A stretch of 61,589 bases of DNA from NCBI RefSeq assembly GCF_008389435.1, contig NZ_VUYS01000022.1:1-61589 (forward strand). The letters are read 5' to 3'. Under the pieces are notes generated by a model, which saw nothing but the letters and a program-made list of their open reading frames with translations, was not told where the DNA came from and ran no database searches. Positions 27,329-37,598 of this stretch are shown in pieces. The position numbers were made by a program, and so were the translations under genes. Origin of the DNA: Candidatus Nitrosocosmicus agrestis (lineage in GTDB: Archaea; Thermoproteota; Nitrososphaeria; Nitrososphaerales; Nitrososphaeraceae). Each line of letters starts with the position of its first letter. The stretch's first letter is position 1.

Positions 27329-27901
27329 CGCAACAATACAACCCTATAAAGGACAAACAATGACATAAAAAGCCCTACTGAATTGATGAAGAAGATCTTG
27401 AGTGAAGAGTTTGTCCAATATGCCCTTGTAAATTATTGTTAAGGAACTATTATTCATGTATATGAGTAGGTCTATAAGAAAAATAGTGGTTGACACAAAG
27501 ATTACATCTTTTCAAGTAGTTTTGTCAAATTAGATTTTAATAAAGGAGATAAATACTTATTCCTATAATAATTGATACCTATATCCCTATATATCATCTG
27601 AAGAAGAAAATGAACAAAAAAGTATTTGTGTTGGAACATTCAACATATGCAAAGAAAACGAGGAGTTTGTAACTATAAATGGCATGAAGACATTAGGACT
27701 GGGTGTTCATCTCAGCAACACGAAGGCATTGGTTTCCAATTAAGACAGATTAATAAGCAGAATGAAAAAGTCAAGAACGAATTTTAGATGGATCCTTATC
27801 AACCCTCATAGTAGAGAGATCAACAAAGCCGTGATCAGAACAATTCCAAATCTCTCAAGAATATAAAATACAAAGTTGATGGATTATATGAATATCGAAA
27901 A
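27329..27901. other. intergenic region with a possible short coding remnant
   Basis: 570 bases before pelA. One plus-strand frame (about 27594-27743) reads SSEEENEQKSICVGTFNICK with a further GMKTLGLGVHLSNTKALVSN and a stop. It has coding-like composition but no start codon and no recognised family. The rest shows nothing definite. Confidence 0.35.
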
Positions 27902-28975
27902 ATGAAATTTACCAAATCCAAGGATTCAGAAAATAGGACAATCATAGTATTAGAAGAACCTGATGACCTTTTTAGTTTGAGAAGAGTCACTGAAGTTGGC
28001 GATAACGTCATAGCTGATACAACTAGGGTGCTAAAACAAGATAAAGAACATGCAAGACCAGATAAGGGTGAAAGAATTAAAATTAGAGTATCTTTACGAA
28101 TTGAAAAAGTTGGCTTTGACGGTGCCATTGATCGTTTAAAAATTTCAGGAACCATAGTTACCTCGAATAACGAGAATGTACCTAAAGGATTGCATCATTC
28201 TATTAATATAAGAATTGGTGATACAATAATCTTAGAAAAATCGGATTGGAATGAAAGATATATAAAGATATTAACAAGATCCACTTTGCAATTCAAGTAT
28301 ATACTAGTATCAATAGATTCTCAGGAGGCAGCTATTGCAAGATTAATAGGAACTAACTTAAAAATTACACCGAATATATACTCAGGAAAAAGTGGGAAGA
28401 GATATTTTACCGATCAAAAGAATGATTCTAGCAATCGTAGCTATTTTGAAAGCATAAGAAAGGGGTTAGATATTTGCATAGAAGATCATGCATTAAAAAT
28501 TGTAGTCTTTGGTCCTGGAGAGACAAAAAGAAAATTAATTAACTATTTAAAGGAAAAGAATGAATCCTATCAAAATATAGATATTGACATAGTTGAAGGT
28601 ATTGAGGCATCAGGTGAGGATGGAATTTTTGTTTTTTTAAGATCTCAATCTATGAAAGACATGATGTCAGATAGCAAAATTAGTATGGTTTCAGATATAC
28701 TGGATAATATAATGAAACAAGTAAGCAAAGGAGAAAGCAAATATGCAATTGGATTTAACGATATAAGCTATGCGAACTCAATTAATGCCGTTGACTCTCT
28801 TGTTTATTCAGACAAAGTATTTGCAGAGGTAGACGAATCAGAATTTATCAAATTTCTAAACGATTTAGAGAACAAAAACATAAAGATATTTGCTACAGAT
28901 TCAACGACAGATATGGGATTAAGAGTATCTTCTTTGGGTGGAGTTGTTGCTCTATTACGATATCAAATAAAATAG
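27902..28975 (+). CDS. pelA: mRNA surveillance protein Pelota
   Basis: Rescues stalled ribosomes with aEF1A and ABCE1; an eRF1-like fold that lacks the peptide-release GGQ loop. The N-terminal Sm-like domain includes GDNVIADTTRVLK and LRIEKVGFDG; the central domain has VFGPGETKRKL; the C-terminal domain contains EGIEASGEDG (end of central domain) and ATDSTTDMGLRVSSLGGVVA. Length 357 aa is standard. The ATG chosen begins MKFTKSKD, close to the usual MK(I/V) start. Confidence 0.94.
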   Translation: MKFTKSKDSENRTIIVLEEPDDLFSLRRVTEVGDNVIADTTRVLKQDKEHARPDKGERIKIRVSLRIEKVGFDGAIDRLKISGTIVTSNNENVPKGLHHSINIRIGDTIILEKSDWNERYIKILTRSTLQFKYILVSIDSQEAAIARLIGTNLKITPNIYSGKSGKRYFTDQKNDSSNRSYFESIRKGLDICIEDHALKIVVFGPGETKRKLINYLKEKNESYQNIDIDIVEGIEASGEDGIFVFLRSQSMKDMMSDSKISMVSDILDNIMKQVSKGESKYAIGFNDISYANSINAVDSLVYSDKVFAEVDESEFIKFLNDLENKNIKIFATDSTTDMGLRVSSLGGVVALLRYQIK

Positions 28976-29111
28976 ATAAACGCCTCATCACCGAAAATTA
29001 CAACTCTAAACAGGGTTAACAATTGATGTCAAAATAGAGTGTAGGAATTTCAAACAAGTCACAGATTATCAAATCAACCTAATAGCATGATAACTATGTT
29101 TCATCATTATT

Positions 29112-29447
29112 CTATTTTGTACTATCAATTAGCCAATTTAAATAACCATGCGAAACGTCTTTCATGGTTAATATAACAACTTCAGGTATTTCGTAAGGAT
29201 GTTTTTTCAAAATTTCCGTTTTTAATTGTTCAACGCATTTCGATGTTGTCTTGTATAAAGCAAGAAATTCGCTTTCTTGCTTTAAATCATTTTTCCACAT
29301 GTATAGAGAATTTATTCGGGCGTAGTTCACACATGCACAAAGTTTCTTGTCCTTGATGAGTGTTTTAGAGAGATCTATCAAACTCTCTTCATCAGGAAAA
29401 GTAGAAAGCAAAATTAGACCATTGTCTATTTCTTTATTGATTGTCAA
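29112..29447 (-). CDS. cutA: divalent cation tolerance protein CutA
   Basis: A 111-residue trimeric CutA1-type protein. The conserved LLSTFPDEESLIDLSKTLIK, CACVNY, YMWKNDLKQESEFLALYKT and HPYEIPEVV (metal-binding His and Tyr-Glu-Pro) are all present. CutA binds copper and related metals and is linked to metal tolerance in bacteria; in archaea its role is not established. It lies alone on the minus strand. Confidence 0.95.
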   Translation of the reverse strand: MTINKEIDNGLILLSTFPDEESLIDLSKTLIKDKKLCACVNYARINSLYMWKNDLKQESEFLALYKTTSKCVEQLKTEILKKHPYEIPEVVILTMKDVSHGYLNWLIDSTK

Positions 29448-29608
29448 TTTATACCAACTAAAAATATTAACGAATTTATTAATAAACTTAAGAAATTCGC
29501 ACGAATAAGAATATTGATACTTAATATAAGGATAAAAGATCTTTTTGCGGTACCAAAATGCAAATACAGATAAGGTCGGTGACGTTCAAATGAATTTAAA
29601 CATACTTT

Positions 29609-31038
29609 ATGAAAATAGACAACATTAGAAATACCTTAGAGAAGGCCCATGTAATTCAAACTGAAGAGAGGTTTTTGCAGTTTGCACCGTTAGAATTTAA
29701 TTCATCTATTATTGAAGAAATAACTAAAATAAAAATTCAAGAATGTCAATTATTTTAGAGATTTGACCCCGCTTAAGATTTATTTCTGGCCTCATTAAAA
29801 ACTCCAGGTAACGACAAGTTAAAAGAATTGGAACAAAAGGTACATGAAATAAGAAATACAAAAGTGGTTGACAAGAGATACAAAATAGGAGATAATCATA
29901 TAAATTGGAGCAATTGGAGACAATTCAATGCAACTGAAAGTAATCCTCAAAATAGAAAGAATGTTTTTAATTGTTTCGCTGATAAGACAAGTATGCTGGA
30001 ACCAAGTATTGATGATAGATTTACCAAAATAAGGGAAATTTATGAAATAGAAGGTAGAATGAATCCATTCGAGGGCTAACGGGAAAGTGAAAATATATCA
30101 CTTTCATCATTAACAGAGTTTATCGAAAATCTAGTAAACCACATCAAAAAGATGTTTGAAGAACAGATCATCACACTATCAAAAAGAATGCTAGGTAGAA
30201 GTGTCGAATATTTTGACGATTTTTACCATTTTAGGAATCAAATTTTTAAGGAAATATCTTCTGAATTTGAATAAATAGATTCTATACTATCTGTTATCAA
30301 TACACTAAGAGATTTGGGAATGGGTACAAGCAAAATATCTTACGGAACTGTCAATGATAGAACAAATATCCTTTGCCAATATGTTTGTTTGTTGAAATTC
30401 CATCAGACATCAGAATTCTCCATAGAGAAGAGTCCGTATTTTGACTTTCAAGGGTGTTATAAGGAATCAGGTCATGTAATGCATACAACACCTATTAGAC
30501 CCGAACTTGAGTATGAAAAAAATATCATATTCTAATGGGTATTACAGAAATATTTTTGATCTTCTTCGATATATTATCCAGAAATAAATCATAACTACAA
30601 AAGAAAATAAATATTTCGATTGATCAGAATTAGGAAAGATAATTGAGTTAAACAAATCTCATAGAATTATTCTTCATAGTTTTTATTGTGTTAATTCGCT
30701 AACGAAAGTTATTTTGGGATGAAAAATTATCGATTAAATGTATCAATAAGAATTATTCCAAGTTGATAAAAAATATTCAGACATTGAGATGTCAGGACAA
30801 TATTGGGATATTACCTCATATAATGCCTCAAACGATAATGTATGTACCAAGTTATTTACTGGCTACTGTTAGAGCGTTCGAACTGGAGAGAAGAATAGAA
30901 GAGAAGTTTGGACAGAATTGGTAGCAACTAAAAGAGGCAGGAACTTATCTAAATCAATCATGAAAGAAGGAGTAGCCAATGAACTAAAGGAATTCTCCAA
31001 ATTGGATTCACAAGTGTTATTAAAGGATATAACTTGAC
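29609..31038 (+). pseudogene. decayed M3-like zinc metallopeptidase
   Basis: From ATG 29609 to about 30535 a single frame reads as coherent protein broken only by in-frame stops (near 29756, 29777, 30077, 30272 and 30533). Pieces include VFNCFADKTSMLEPSIDDRF, EYFDDFYHFRNQIFKEI, ESPYFDFQ-like SPYFDFQGCYKESGHVMH (the HExxH zinc motif with its first His now Lys) and, after a frameshift, MGITEIFLIFFDILSRN, then YVPSYLLATVRAFELERRIE with KFGQNW. The final piece is EFSKLDSQVLLKDIT. The order matches M3-type oligopeptidases. It must be inactive. Confidence 0.8.
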
Positions 31039-31346
31039 AAGATAGTGAGATTCAATAAGTAAAAGAATTCATATTAACTTGTTTAATTTGCACAACAGAG
31101 CCTTATTATGAGCAATACGTGGTCCTAAAGAAAGGTTAGATATGGAATTTTAGTAGTCAAATATATCAGGCGAGTTTTGTAATTCAAATAAAGGAATTTT
31201 AGATGTCGAGTTGATTCCAAAAGATAATTGATGATTGTTCCAAAATAAAATAGGGTTCCAACTTTTTAAAAAGTACAGGCAATCATAGATAAAACGATAT
31301 TGATATTGATTCCACTTTACCTTCGACCTAAATAGATGCAATATAT
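31039..31346. other. intergenic region downstream of pyrB, nothing recognisable
   Basis: About 310 bases between the peptidase remnant and the pyrB stop. Minus-strand frames here are not related to PyrI, which often follows pyrB in archaea. No hairpin or RNA gene seen. Confidence 0.4.
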
Positions 31347-32285
31347 TTAGAATGGCTCCTCATGTAACAAAGATGACAATAGAGCAGCTCGTAGTTCCTT
31401 TCCGTAAGAAGCCTGTTTAAAGTAAAGTGCATTCGGTGTACTATCAATTGATGGCGATATTTCATCCACACGTGGCAGCGGATGAAGTATGGAAATATCA
31501 GATTTTGATTTTGCCAAGATCTTTTCATCTATTGTATAGAGTCCCTGTATTTTGTTATATTCTTGCAAGTCAGGAAAACGCTCTCTTTGGATGCGAGTTA
31601 CATAAATAACATCTAATTTATTCAAGAGTTCATCAGATAATTCAACGTGATTATGCATATCCACCTTATTTGTAATATCATATATCGATTCGTCTCGAAT
31701 TTTCAATATTTCAGGCGATATTAGATGAATATTGACTTTGAAATTAGATAAAGCATAGATTAACGAATAAACAGTTCTTCCATATTTTAGATCTCCAATT
31801 ATCCCAATAGATAAACCATCAATTTTCTTCTTTTCTTTGAATATTGTATAAATATCAAGCATTGCTTGAGTAGGATGTTCCTCACTGCCGCTTCCCCCAT
31901 TTATTACGGGTTTATCTGATATCTCACACGCATATCTACTCGAACCATCAGATGGATGACGTACTAGTACCACATCGGAATAAAGAGAAATGGTCTTTAC
32001 AGTATCAGCATAACTCTCACCTTTCATGATTGATGAGGAATCCACATCAGAAATTCCTAATGAACGACCTCCTATAGAAGCCATTGCGGATTCAAAGCTT
32101 AACCTTGTTCTTGTGCTATATTCATAAAAAACATATCCAAGTATTAATCCTTTAGCTATTTCCCCTCGTTCTTTAGACTTTAATGTTTGAATCTTGTCCG
32201 TAATATCAAAAAGATACGAGAAATCCTCGGAATTAAAATCTCGGATGGAAACTACATTACGATTAAAGAACTTATTTTTAGCCAT
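31347..32285 (-). CDS. pyrB: aspartate carbamoyltransferase catalytic subunit
   Basis: Second enzyme of pyrimidine synthesis: carbamoyl phosphate plus aspartate to carbamoyl aspartate. Carbamoyl-phosphate loop STRTRLSFE (about 57-65), EEHPTQAMLD (about 135-144), and ILHPLPRVDEI (about 265-275) are intact. Length 312 aa is normal. The regulatory subunit gene pyrI, usually the next gene in archaea, is not found immediately downstream. It follows nrdJ by 63 bases on the same strand, so co-transcription is possible. Confidence 0.95.
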   Translation of the reverse strand: MAKNKFFNRNVVSIRDFNSEDFSYLFDITDKIQTLKSKERGEIAKGLILGYVFYEYSTRTRLSFESAMASIGGRSLGISDVDSSSIMKGESYADTVKTISLYSDVVLVRHPSDGSSRYACEISDKPVINGGSGSEEHPTQAMLDIYTIFKEKKKIDGLSIGIIGDLKYGRTVYSLIYALSNFKVNIHLISPEILKIRDESIYDITNKVDMHNHVELSDELLNKLDVIYVTRIQRERFPDLQEYNKIQGLYTIDEKILAKSKSDISILHPLPRVDEISPSIDSTPNALYFKQASYGKELRAALLSSLLHEEPF

Positions 32286-32348
32286 GAATAGTTACATAAC
32301 AAAAACTGAAATGATATACAAATGTTTTTAATTTAACTAATAAAAAGA

Positions 32349-35111
32349 TTAGCCTGAACCGCAGCTACTAAACCCGCATTCTATGCACATGTTACAACCC
32401 TCAGTAATAATCAAAAAGTTCTTGCATACAGGACAAGACTCTTTATTATTTTCTACTCCCCTAGGTTGAGAGTTAAGGTACAAGTCGGTATTGGTATTAA
32501 TAGATATGCGACTGGATCCAAGAGTTTCGGATTTGGACGGAGCATTACCTTCATCGTCTGTGTTAATTCTGTGACTGTTGTTTATGTAGTCCTTGAATAT
32601 TGGCATGACTTGATCAAGTACATACGGTTCATGAATATTAGAAATAATGAAATCGTGCAAGTATTTACTAGGATAAACCTGGAACCTTTTTTCACGATCA
32701 TTTCCAGTTATGTGCAAGACTTGTTCATTCCTAGAGCCATCTCTATAAATAGTCACACCTTTTAATCCAAACTCATGAGCTAGGAGATATGCACACTTTA
32801 CATCTTCTACGGTAACGTCACCGGGCATGTTGATTGTCTTAGCAATAGCGTTACTAATCCATTTTTGCCATACAGCTTGAGCCATGATGTGATCGGTCCA
32901 ATGGATGTCAATCGCAGTAACAAATAGATCTTGCATCCATTGTGGGATTTCATCAATTCCACGAACGGATCCATAGTTATTTGCGATCTTTAATAATATT
33001 TCATCAGTATAAAGTCCATTTTCTTTTAGGGCTGACTCAAATATTTTATTTGTATAGAAGAATCTACCAACTGTTACACGTTTCTCAAATACCAAAGCAA
33101 AAACAGGTTCAACTCCATTGGACACATCAGCAATCATAGATAAGGTGCCTGTAGGTGCGATTGTTGTAGTCCAGGAATTCCTGATTCCATAATTTTTGAT
33201 TTTTCCTATCAAGGAGTCCCAATCATAACTATGAAGATCTTTAGGAATTTCATAGTATCCAGCTAACGGAATTTCACCTTTCTTATAGCTTGTTTTTTCA
33301 AACAATGGAAAAGCACCTCTAGATTTGGAGAGAACTACACTTTCATCCATGCTAAAATATGACAAGGTCTCGGCTAATTTGCTCATGAACTCATATCCTT
33401 CTTTAGAATCATATGGAATGCGCAACAAAAATAAAAGATCGGCAATACCCATAATTCCTAGGCCAATACGTCTTGTTAGTTTTGTATTGACATCAATTTC
33501 CTCCACTGGATATTTATTAACATCAATAACATTGTCCAAAAATCTTGTAGCAGTTCTTATAGATTGTTCATATTTAGGCCAGTCAAATTCATACAATCCA
33601 TCAGCCTTTCGTTTTACAAATTTTGACAAATTAATCGATCCTAGATTACATGACTCATATGGATACAGAGATTGCTCACCACAAGGATTAGTTGCCCTTA
33701 GAGGTCCCCCTTTAGCATCGATACAAGGATTGTATTGGTTAATATTATCAAAGAAGATTACACCGGGTTCAGCACTCTTCCAAGCGCTGAGAGCTATTAA
33801 CTCCATCAATTGATGTGAGTCGATATTTTTCATAGTTGCTTTAGTTCGAGGATTTTTCAATGGATAACGATGATCTTCTTTATTTACTAGTGATTTCCAA
33901 AAATCGGACCAAATTCCTACACTTACATTAAAGTTTTCATACATTCCAGGTTTAGTCTTCATTGTGATAAATTTTTCAATATCTGGATGCCACGATTCTA
34001 ATATACCCATGTTAGCTCCCCTGCGTTTCCCCCCTTGTTTAACTACATCAGTTATAGAATCAATTATCTGCATAAAGGAAGTTGGACCTGATGCAACTCC
34101 ACTTGTTGAAGCAACAATATCACCTTCAGGTCTAAGGTCAGAATAATTTATTCCAACACCACCTCCAGATTTGAATATCATTGCAGCATCGGTGGATGAT
34201 TTCATTATCGAATACATGTCATCAGGCATATCAAGTACAAAACATGCAGACAATTGACCCAGCCTGGCACCGGCATTCATAAGCGTAGGAGTGTTTGGAA
34301 GAAACTCATTTGAAACCATCAAGTTATAATATTCAAGCAAGCGATCTTGATGGTTAGCCATCTGACCTTCTGCAATTAATCGCAACAAATCCTTAAAACT
34401 TACTTTCATTCGTCCGAATTTTACTTCATCAATATATGCTCGAATAAGAGATTCAAAATGATATTTATTTAAGTAGTATTTTCCAATCTTTAATTTACTG
34501 TCAAAATCATCAACTTTATTATAATAATTTTCTGCCTCGGATATATTTTGGGAATAATTACCTTGAAAGTCATAGACACGTGGATCGTGTATAACATCAG
34601 AAATTGCAACTAAAATTGCAACTCTTTCAAATAATTGTTTTGGGCCCTCTGTTATCTCTCCGTTATTGTCCCTCAAAAGATACCTGGAAGAGAGAACCCG
34701 AAGCGAATTGATGTCGAGCGATTTGTCAACCTCGTCAAGATCCCTTTTGTTTAGGATCTTCATTTTAGTCTCCCTTAGTTTGCGTCTTTCATGACGATAT
34801 AAAATATAAGCCTTAGCAGTTTCAGCTAAACCTTCCTCAATTAATATAGATTCCACCATGTCTTGTACGTCTTCGACACTCAGTGCATGGTCTTTGTGAA
34901 TTGATTCTAGATAACCACTTTTAATAACTTTGTTAACTAACTTTGATGCAAGAAATTCAGCTAATTTATGATCGGGTTTACCAGCTGCAACCAATGCTTT
35001 ATAAATAGCATTTGAAATTTTAGATTGTTCAAAATCTACTATTGTACCGTTTCTCTTTTTAATATGTACAATTGTTTTGCTTTTTGACTCAGAAAGATCA
35101 GTTTCAGCCAT
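32349..35111 (-). CDS. nrdJ: adenosylcobalamin-dependent (class II) ribonucleotide reductase
   Basis: Makes deoxyribonucleotides using B12. From Met at 35111 it is 920 aa: an N-terminal ATP-cone (HIKKRNGTIVDFEQSKISNA), then the catalytic barrel with GQLSACFVLDMPDD (redox Cys), FKSGGGVGINYSDLRP, NPCGEQSLYPYESCNLGSIN (cysteine/glutamate active site) and APTGTLSMIADVSNGVEP. A C-terminal zinc ribbon (CPVCKNF, CNMCIECG) feeds electrons. The frame runs to an upstream ATG at 35195, but that leader is hydrophobic and a TATA-like ATATATAAAT lies within it, so I prefer 35111. The ATP-cone suggests allosteric control by ATP/dATP. Confidence 0.95.
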   Translation of the reverse strand: MAETDLSESKSKTIVHIKKRNGTIVDFEQSKISNAIYKALVAAGKPDHKLAEFLASKLVNKVIKSGYLESIHKDHALSVEDVQDMVESILIEEGLAETAKAYILYRHERRKLRETKMKILNKRDLDEVDKSLDINSLRVLSSRYLLRDNNGEITEGPKQLFERVAILVAISDVIHDPRVYDFQGNYSQNISEAENYYNKVDDFDSKLKIGKYYLNKYHFESLIRAYIDEVKFGRMKVSFKDLLRLIAEGQMANHQDRLLEYYNLMVSNEFLPNTPTLMNAGARLGQLSACFVLDMPDDMYSIMKSSTDAAMIFKSGGGVGINYSDLRPEGDIVASTSGVASGPTSFMQIIDSITDVVKQGGKRRGANMGILESWHPDIEKFITMKTKPGMYENFNVSVGIWSDFWKSLVNKEDHRYPLKNPRTKATMKNIDSHQLMELIALSAWKSAEPGVIFFDNINQYNPCIDAKGGPLRATNPCGEQSLYPYESCNLGSINLSKFVKRKADGLYEFDWPKYEQSIRTATRFLDNVIDVNKYPVEEIDVNTKLTRRIGLGIMGIADLLFLLRIPYDSKEGYEFMSKLAETLSYFSMDESVVLSKSRGAFPLFEKTSYKKGEIPLAGYYEIPKDLHSYDWDSLIGKIKNYGIRNSWTTTIAPTGTLSMIADVSNGVEPVFALVFEKRVTVGRFFYTNKIFESALKENGLYTDEILLKIANNYGSVRGIDEIPQWMQDLFVTAIDIHWTDHIMAQAVWQKWISNAIAKTINMPGDVTVEDVKCAYLLAHEFGLKGVTIYRDGSRNEQVLHITGNDREKRFQVYPSKYLHDFIISNIHEPYVLDQVMPIFKDYINNSHRINTDDEGNAPSKSETLGSSRISINTNTDLYLNSQPRGVENNKESCPVCKNFLIITEGCNMCIECGFSSCGSG

Positions 35112-35469
35112 ATAACATTTATATATTAAATATAGATCGCTTATATTAATTTCGATATTCATTTTACAATACAATGATGCAAATATTTTATCCAAAGGCA
35201 GGCAGGTGCATATAAGATGTACGATTGTTCAAGTTTAACCAAAGCAAATTAATGTGGTAGTATTGCCAGAAATGAGAACTGACTACAAATTATAATACTA
35301 TGATGATCACTATTTAGTCATAAAAATTCCATCACAACAAATCTGAAAGGATTTCGTGATCATTTACCTCTTTTAATGGCAAACTATCTACCAAAGAATA
35401 TATAGATGAATGCATTATCTCCAAATTCCATTCACAAAACAAATAGATAGATACAATGGAACTGAATAT
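35112..35469. other. promoter region between nrdJ and the NrdD-like fusion gene
   Basis: About 360 bases. On the minus strand TATTTAATATATAAAT (about 35117-35132) sits just before the nrdJ start, fitting a leaderless or short-leader transcript. The rest is AT-rich without a recognised gene. If the upstream fusion protein regulates nrdJ, its operator should be here. Confidence 0.4.
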
Positions 35470-37521
35470 TCAAACTATCTCAAGGATAGTACTAGATCCG
35501 CATGAATTACAAATACTGTCTGTGACATCGTGGCTCCCACAGGCTGAGCAAATTAGGTTTTTTTCAAATAGTTCAAAGTGAGAAATATTGTTGATAGTTT
35601 TGGATAAATAATCTGGAATTTCGTCTTCAGAAACATCAGAGACATCGAATTTGATATGTAATCCCCCAGTCACCAAGTTATCTAGTTCCATTATCTTCTT
35701 AAATAATGAATTTCCGTCATCAAACGCACTCTTTGTAATTGTTATTCCTTGTGAATAAGAGGTAAAGTCATGAGTTAGTTTGCCGAATTTATTAGAATCC
35801 AAATCAACAAATCTAGTAGAACTCGAATCATTAATCAAAGATACTCCAAATTTATGGGAGTTTGATTGATCGAAATTATAGAGTACATCATTGGCTGTTT
35901 TGATTACCTTTTTGATGACATCAAAACCATCGTCCCCAGAATATCCTAATATATCGTAAATACTCTCATTCAAGCCAGTAAGATTAACAACAATAGAAGT
36001 GGCACCTGTTAATGGATAACGAAAACCCTTTGATAGTGCAGGTAATAATTCTTGACGAATATTCTCAAGTAAAATCTCTTGTTTTAATATCAACGCGCTC
36101 GCAGAGGGTTTCATTATTAATGCCAATTTAGTTCTAAAATAAGTTTCATCCTTATTCGATTGGTACGCCAAACGAGGCAAATTTATGGATAATGAATTGA
36201 GCACCAAAATTGGATGTCCGGTATTTGCATCTATCTTACGTATACCATTAGAACTAAATATCGATTGTTGTGAAAGAGAGATTTTCCCACCATGTTTTAT
36301 AATTTTTCCTACTAAAGACAGAAGGTCCTTTGACAACATTTGCCCATGGTTCAAAAATAATCTAAAATGAGGTAGTGCTACATTTTCAATATATATTAAA
36401 TAACCATTTAATATTCCAGTCAATATTTCCTCATTTTCCTTTCCGGACAAAACCAAAGTGACTGATGGAAGATTCACTGTTTGCAATGAAAGTGTGGCAG
36501 AAAGTAAAGATAGTGAAAAATAATTGGAGATTTGATCCATGCGATATTCTGCAAAAATTTTTTCCACATTTTCCATTACAATTTCGCGTGAAACTTCTCG
36601 TTGCAATAATGAAATTAAGATAGGTATAATTAAATTTAGATTTCCCAAATTAAGAGTACGAGGTAAAAAGAGAAAATTACCTTTTAGATCAAAGTCCCTC
36701 TTGAGTTGCTCAACATCAACAAATACAATATCTGGACCAATTGCCCAATGTCCCAATGCATCAAGATGGATTTCACCACTATAGTGCATATCCAGTATAT
36801 CTTTTTGAAAGTTAGATGAGAAATAATCAGAAAGCACTTCTTGCGACAAATTGACTACGAGATCATGAATACCATTTTTGAGCCTGTCATCACTATTCTT
36901 AAGTTTTCTATTTAAATCAAAGATAGGAACGCCAATCCTGATTAATTTATTGACTTGTTCCTCTAACCCATGGTCAAGCAACACATTATTTACACAATCT
37001 CTTAATAGTCGTGACGTTAAATAAGAAGCCGAGAGCTTGTAAATTTTGTTTTCTACTTCCTCAGTAATTTTGGTTGCTTGTTCCAAAGACATATTCGCCT
37101 CCCTAACAAGACTTTGGATTATCTTGTGAGAATTAAATTCTTCAATTGTTTGATGACTTGTTCTAACATACATTTTGCCACTTTCAACAATAGACTTTTC
37201 TTCGATTTGCCTAGCCAAGTTCAAAACTAATTTACCAAGATTTGTGATAGTGTAACGTCTCTCTGCTTTATTCAAGCCAACAAGAGATTGCTTTAACAAT
37301 TTACGTAAATGATAAGCAAATTTTCCCGATTCTTTCTTTGACTTAAATCCAGCCAAAGATTTTAACTCAGAATATGTTAGCGGTCCTTTATTGTTAAGAA
37401 TACGTAAAATATCAATTCTATTTGGACTGGCCATAACTGAAAAGATCATTCTAACTCGCTTGGAGGTAGATTCCAAAACTCCGCGTTTAGCCTCAGAAGG
37501 GGGCAAGTAAGTAAACCTCAA
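35470..37521 (-). CDS. wHTH + ATP-cone + catalytically dead NrdD-like fusion protein
   Basis: A 683-residue fusion. Residues 18-105 are an ArsR-like winged helix (ASPNRIDILRILNNKGPLTY, SELKSLAGFKSKKESGKFAY). Residues 116-205 form an ATP-cone (YVRTSHQTIEEFNSHKIIQS). From about 235 to 650 the sequence follows class III reductase NrdD (YSGEIHLDALGHW; LSINLPRLAYQ; VNLTGLNESIYDILGYSGDD). Yet it has no cysteine from 177 to 657, so the catalytic Cys is gone. The C-terminal zinc site (Cys658/661/671/674) is followed by only nine residues, so the glycyl-radical loop is missing. It cannot reduce ribonucleotides. It is likely a nucleotide-sensing DNA-binding protein; nrdJ is the next gene downstream. 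Confidence 0.85.
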   Translation of the reverse strand: MRFTYLPPSEAKRGVLESTSKRVRMIFSVMASPNRIDILRILNNKGPLTYSELKSLAGFKSKKESGKFAYHLRKLLKQSLVGLNKAERRYTITNLGKLVLNLARQIEEKSIVESGKMYVRTSHQTIEEFNSHKIIQSLVREANMSLEQATKITEEVENKIYKLSASYLTSRLLRDCVNNVLLDHGLEEQVNKLIRIGVPIFDLNRKLKNSDDRLKNGIHDLVVNLSQEVLSDYFSSNFQKDILDMHYSGEIHLDALGHWAIGPDIVFVDVEQLKRDFDLKGNFLFLPRTLNLGNLNLIIPILISLLQREVSREIVMENVEKIFAEYRMDQISNYFSLSLLSATLSLQTVNLPSVTLVLSGKENEEILTGILNGYLIYIENVALPHFRLFLNHGQMLSKDLLSLVGKIIKHGGKISLSQQSIFSSNGIRKIDANTGHPILVLNSLSINLPRLAYQSNKDETYFRTKLALIMKPSASALILKQEILLENIRQELLPALSKGFRYPLTGATSIVVNLTGLNESIYDILGYSGDDGFDVIKKVIKTANDVLYNFDQSNSHKFGVSLINDSSSTRFVDLDSNKFGKLTHDFTSYSQGITITKSAFDDGNSLFKKIMELDNLVTGGLHIKFDVSDVSEDEIPDYLSKTINNISHFELFEKNLICSACGSHDVTDSICNSCGSSTILEIV

Positions 37522-37598
37522 TTAGAAAAGCAGTCTGATTATTAGTATATAAATAAAACTACTAGATGAAAGACTGCCAGGTTTGACTGCGGTATTTA

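Noticed and set aside
29609-30535. Stop-codon readthrough or recoding as an explanation for the broken peptidase frame
   Set aside because: Stops are of mixed type, a zinc-binding His is lost and later pieces are frameshifted, all of which point to ordinary decay.
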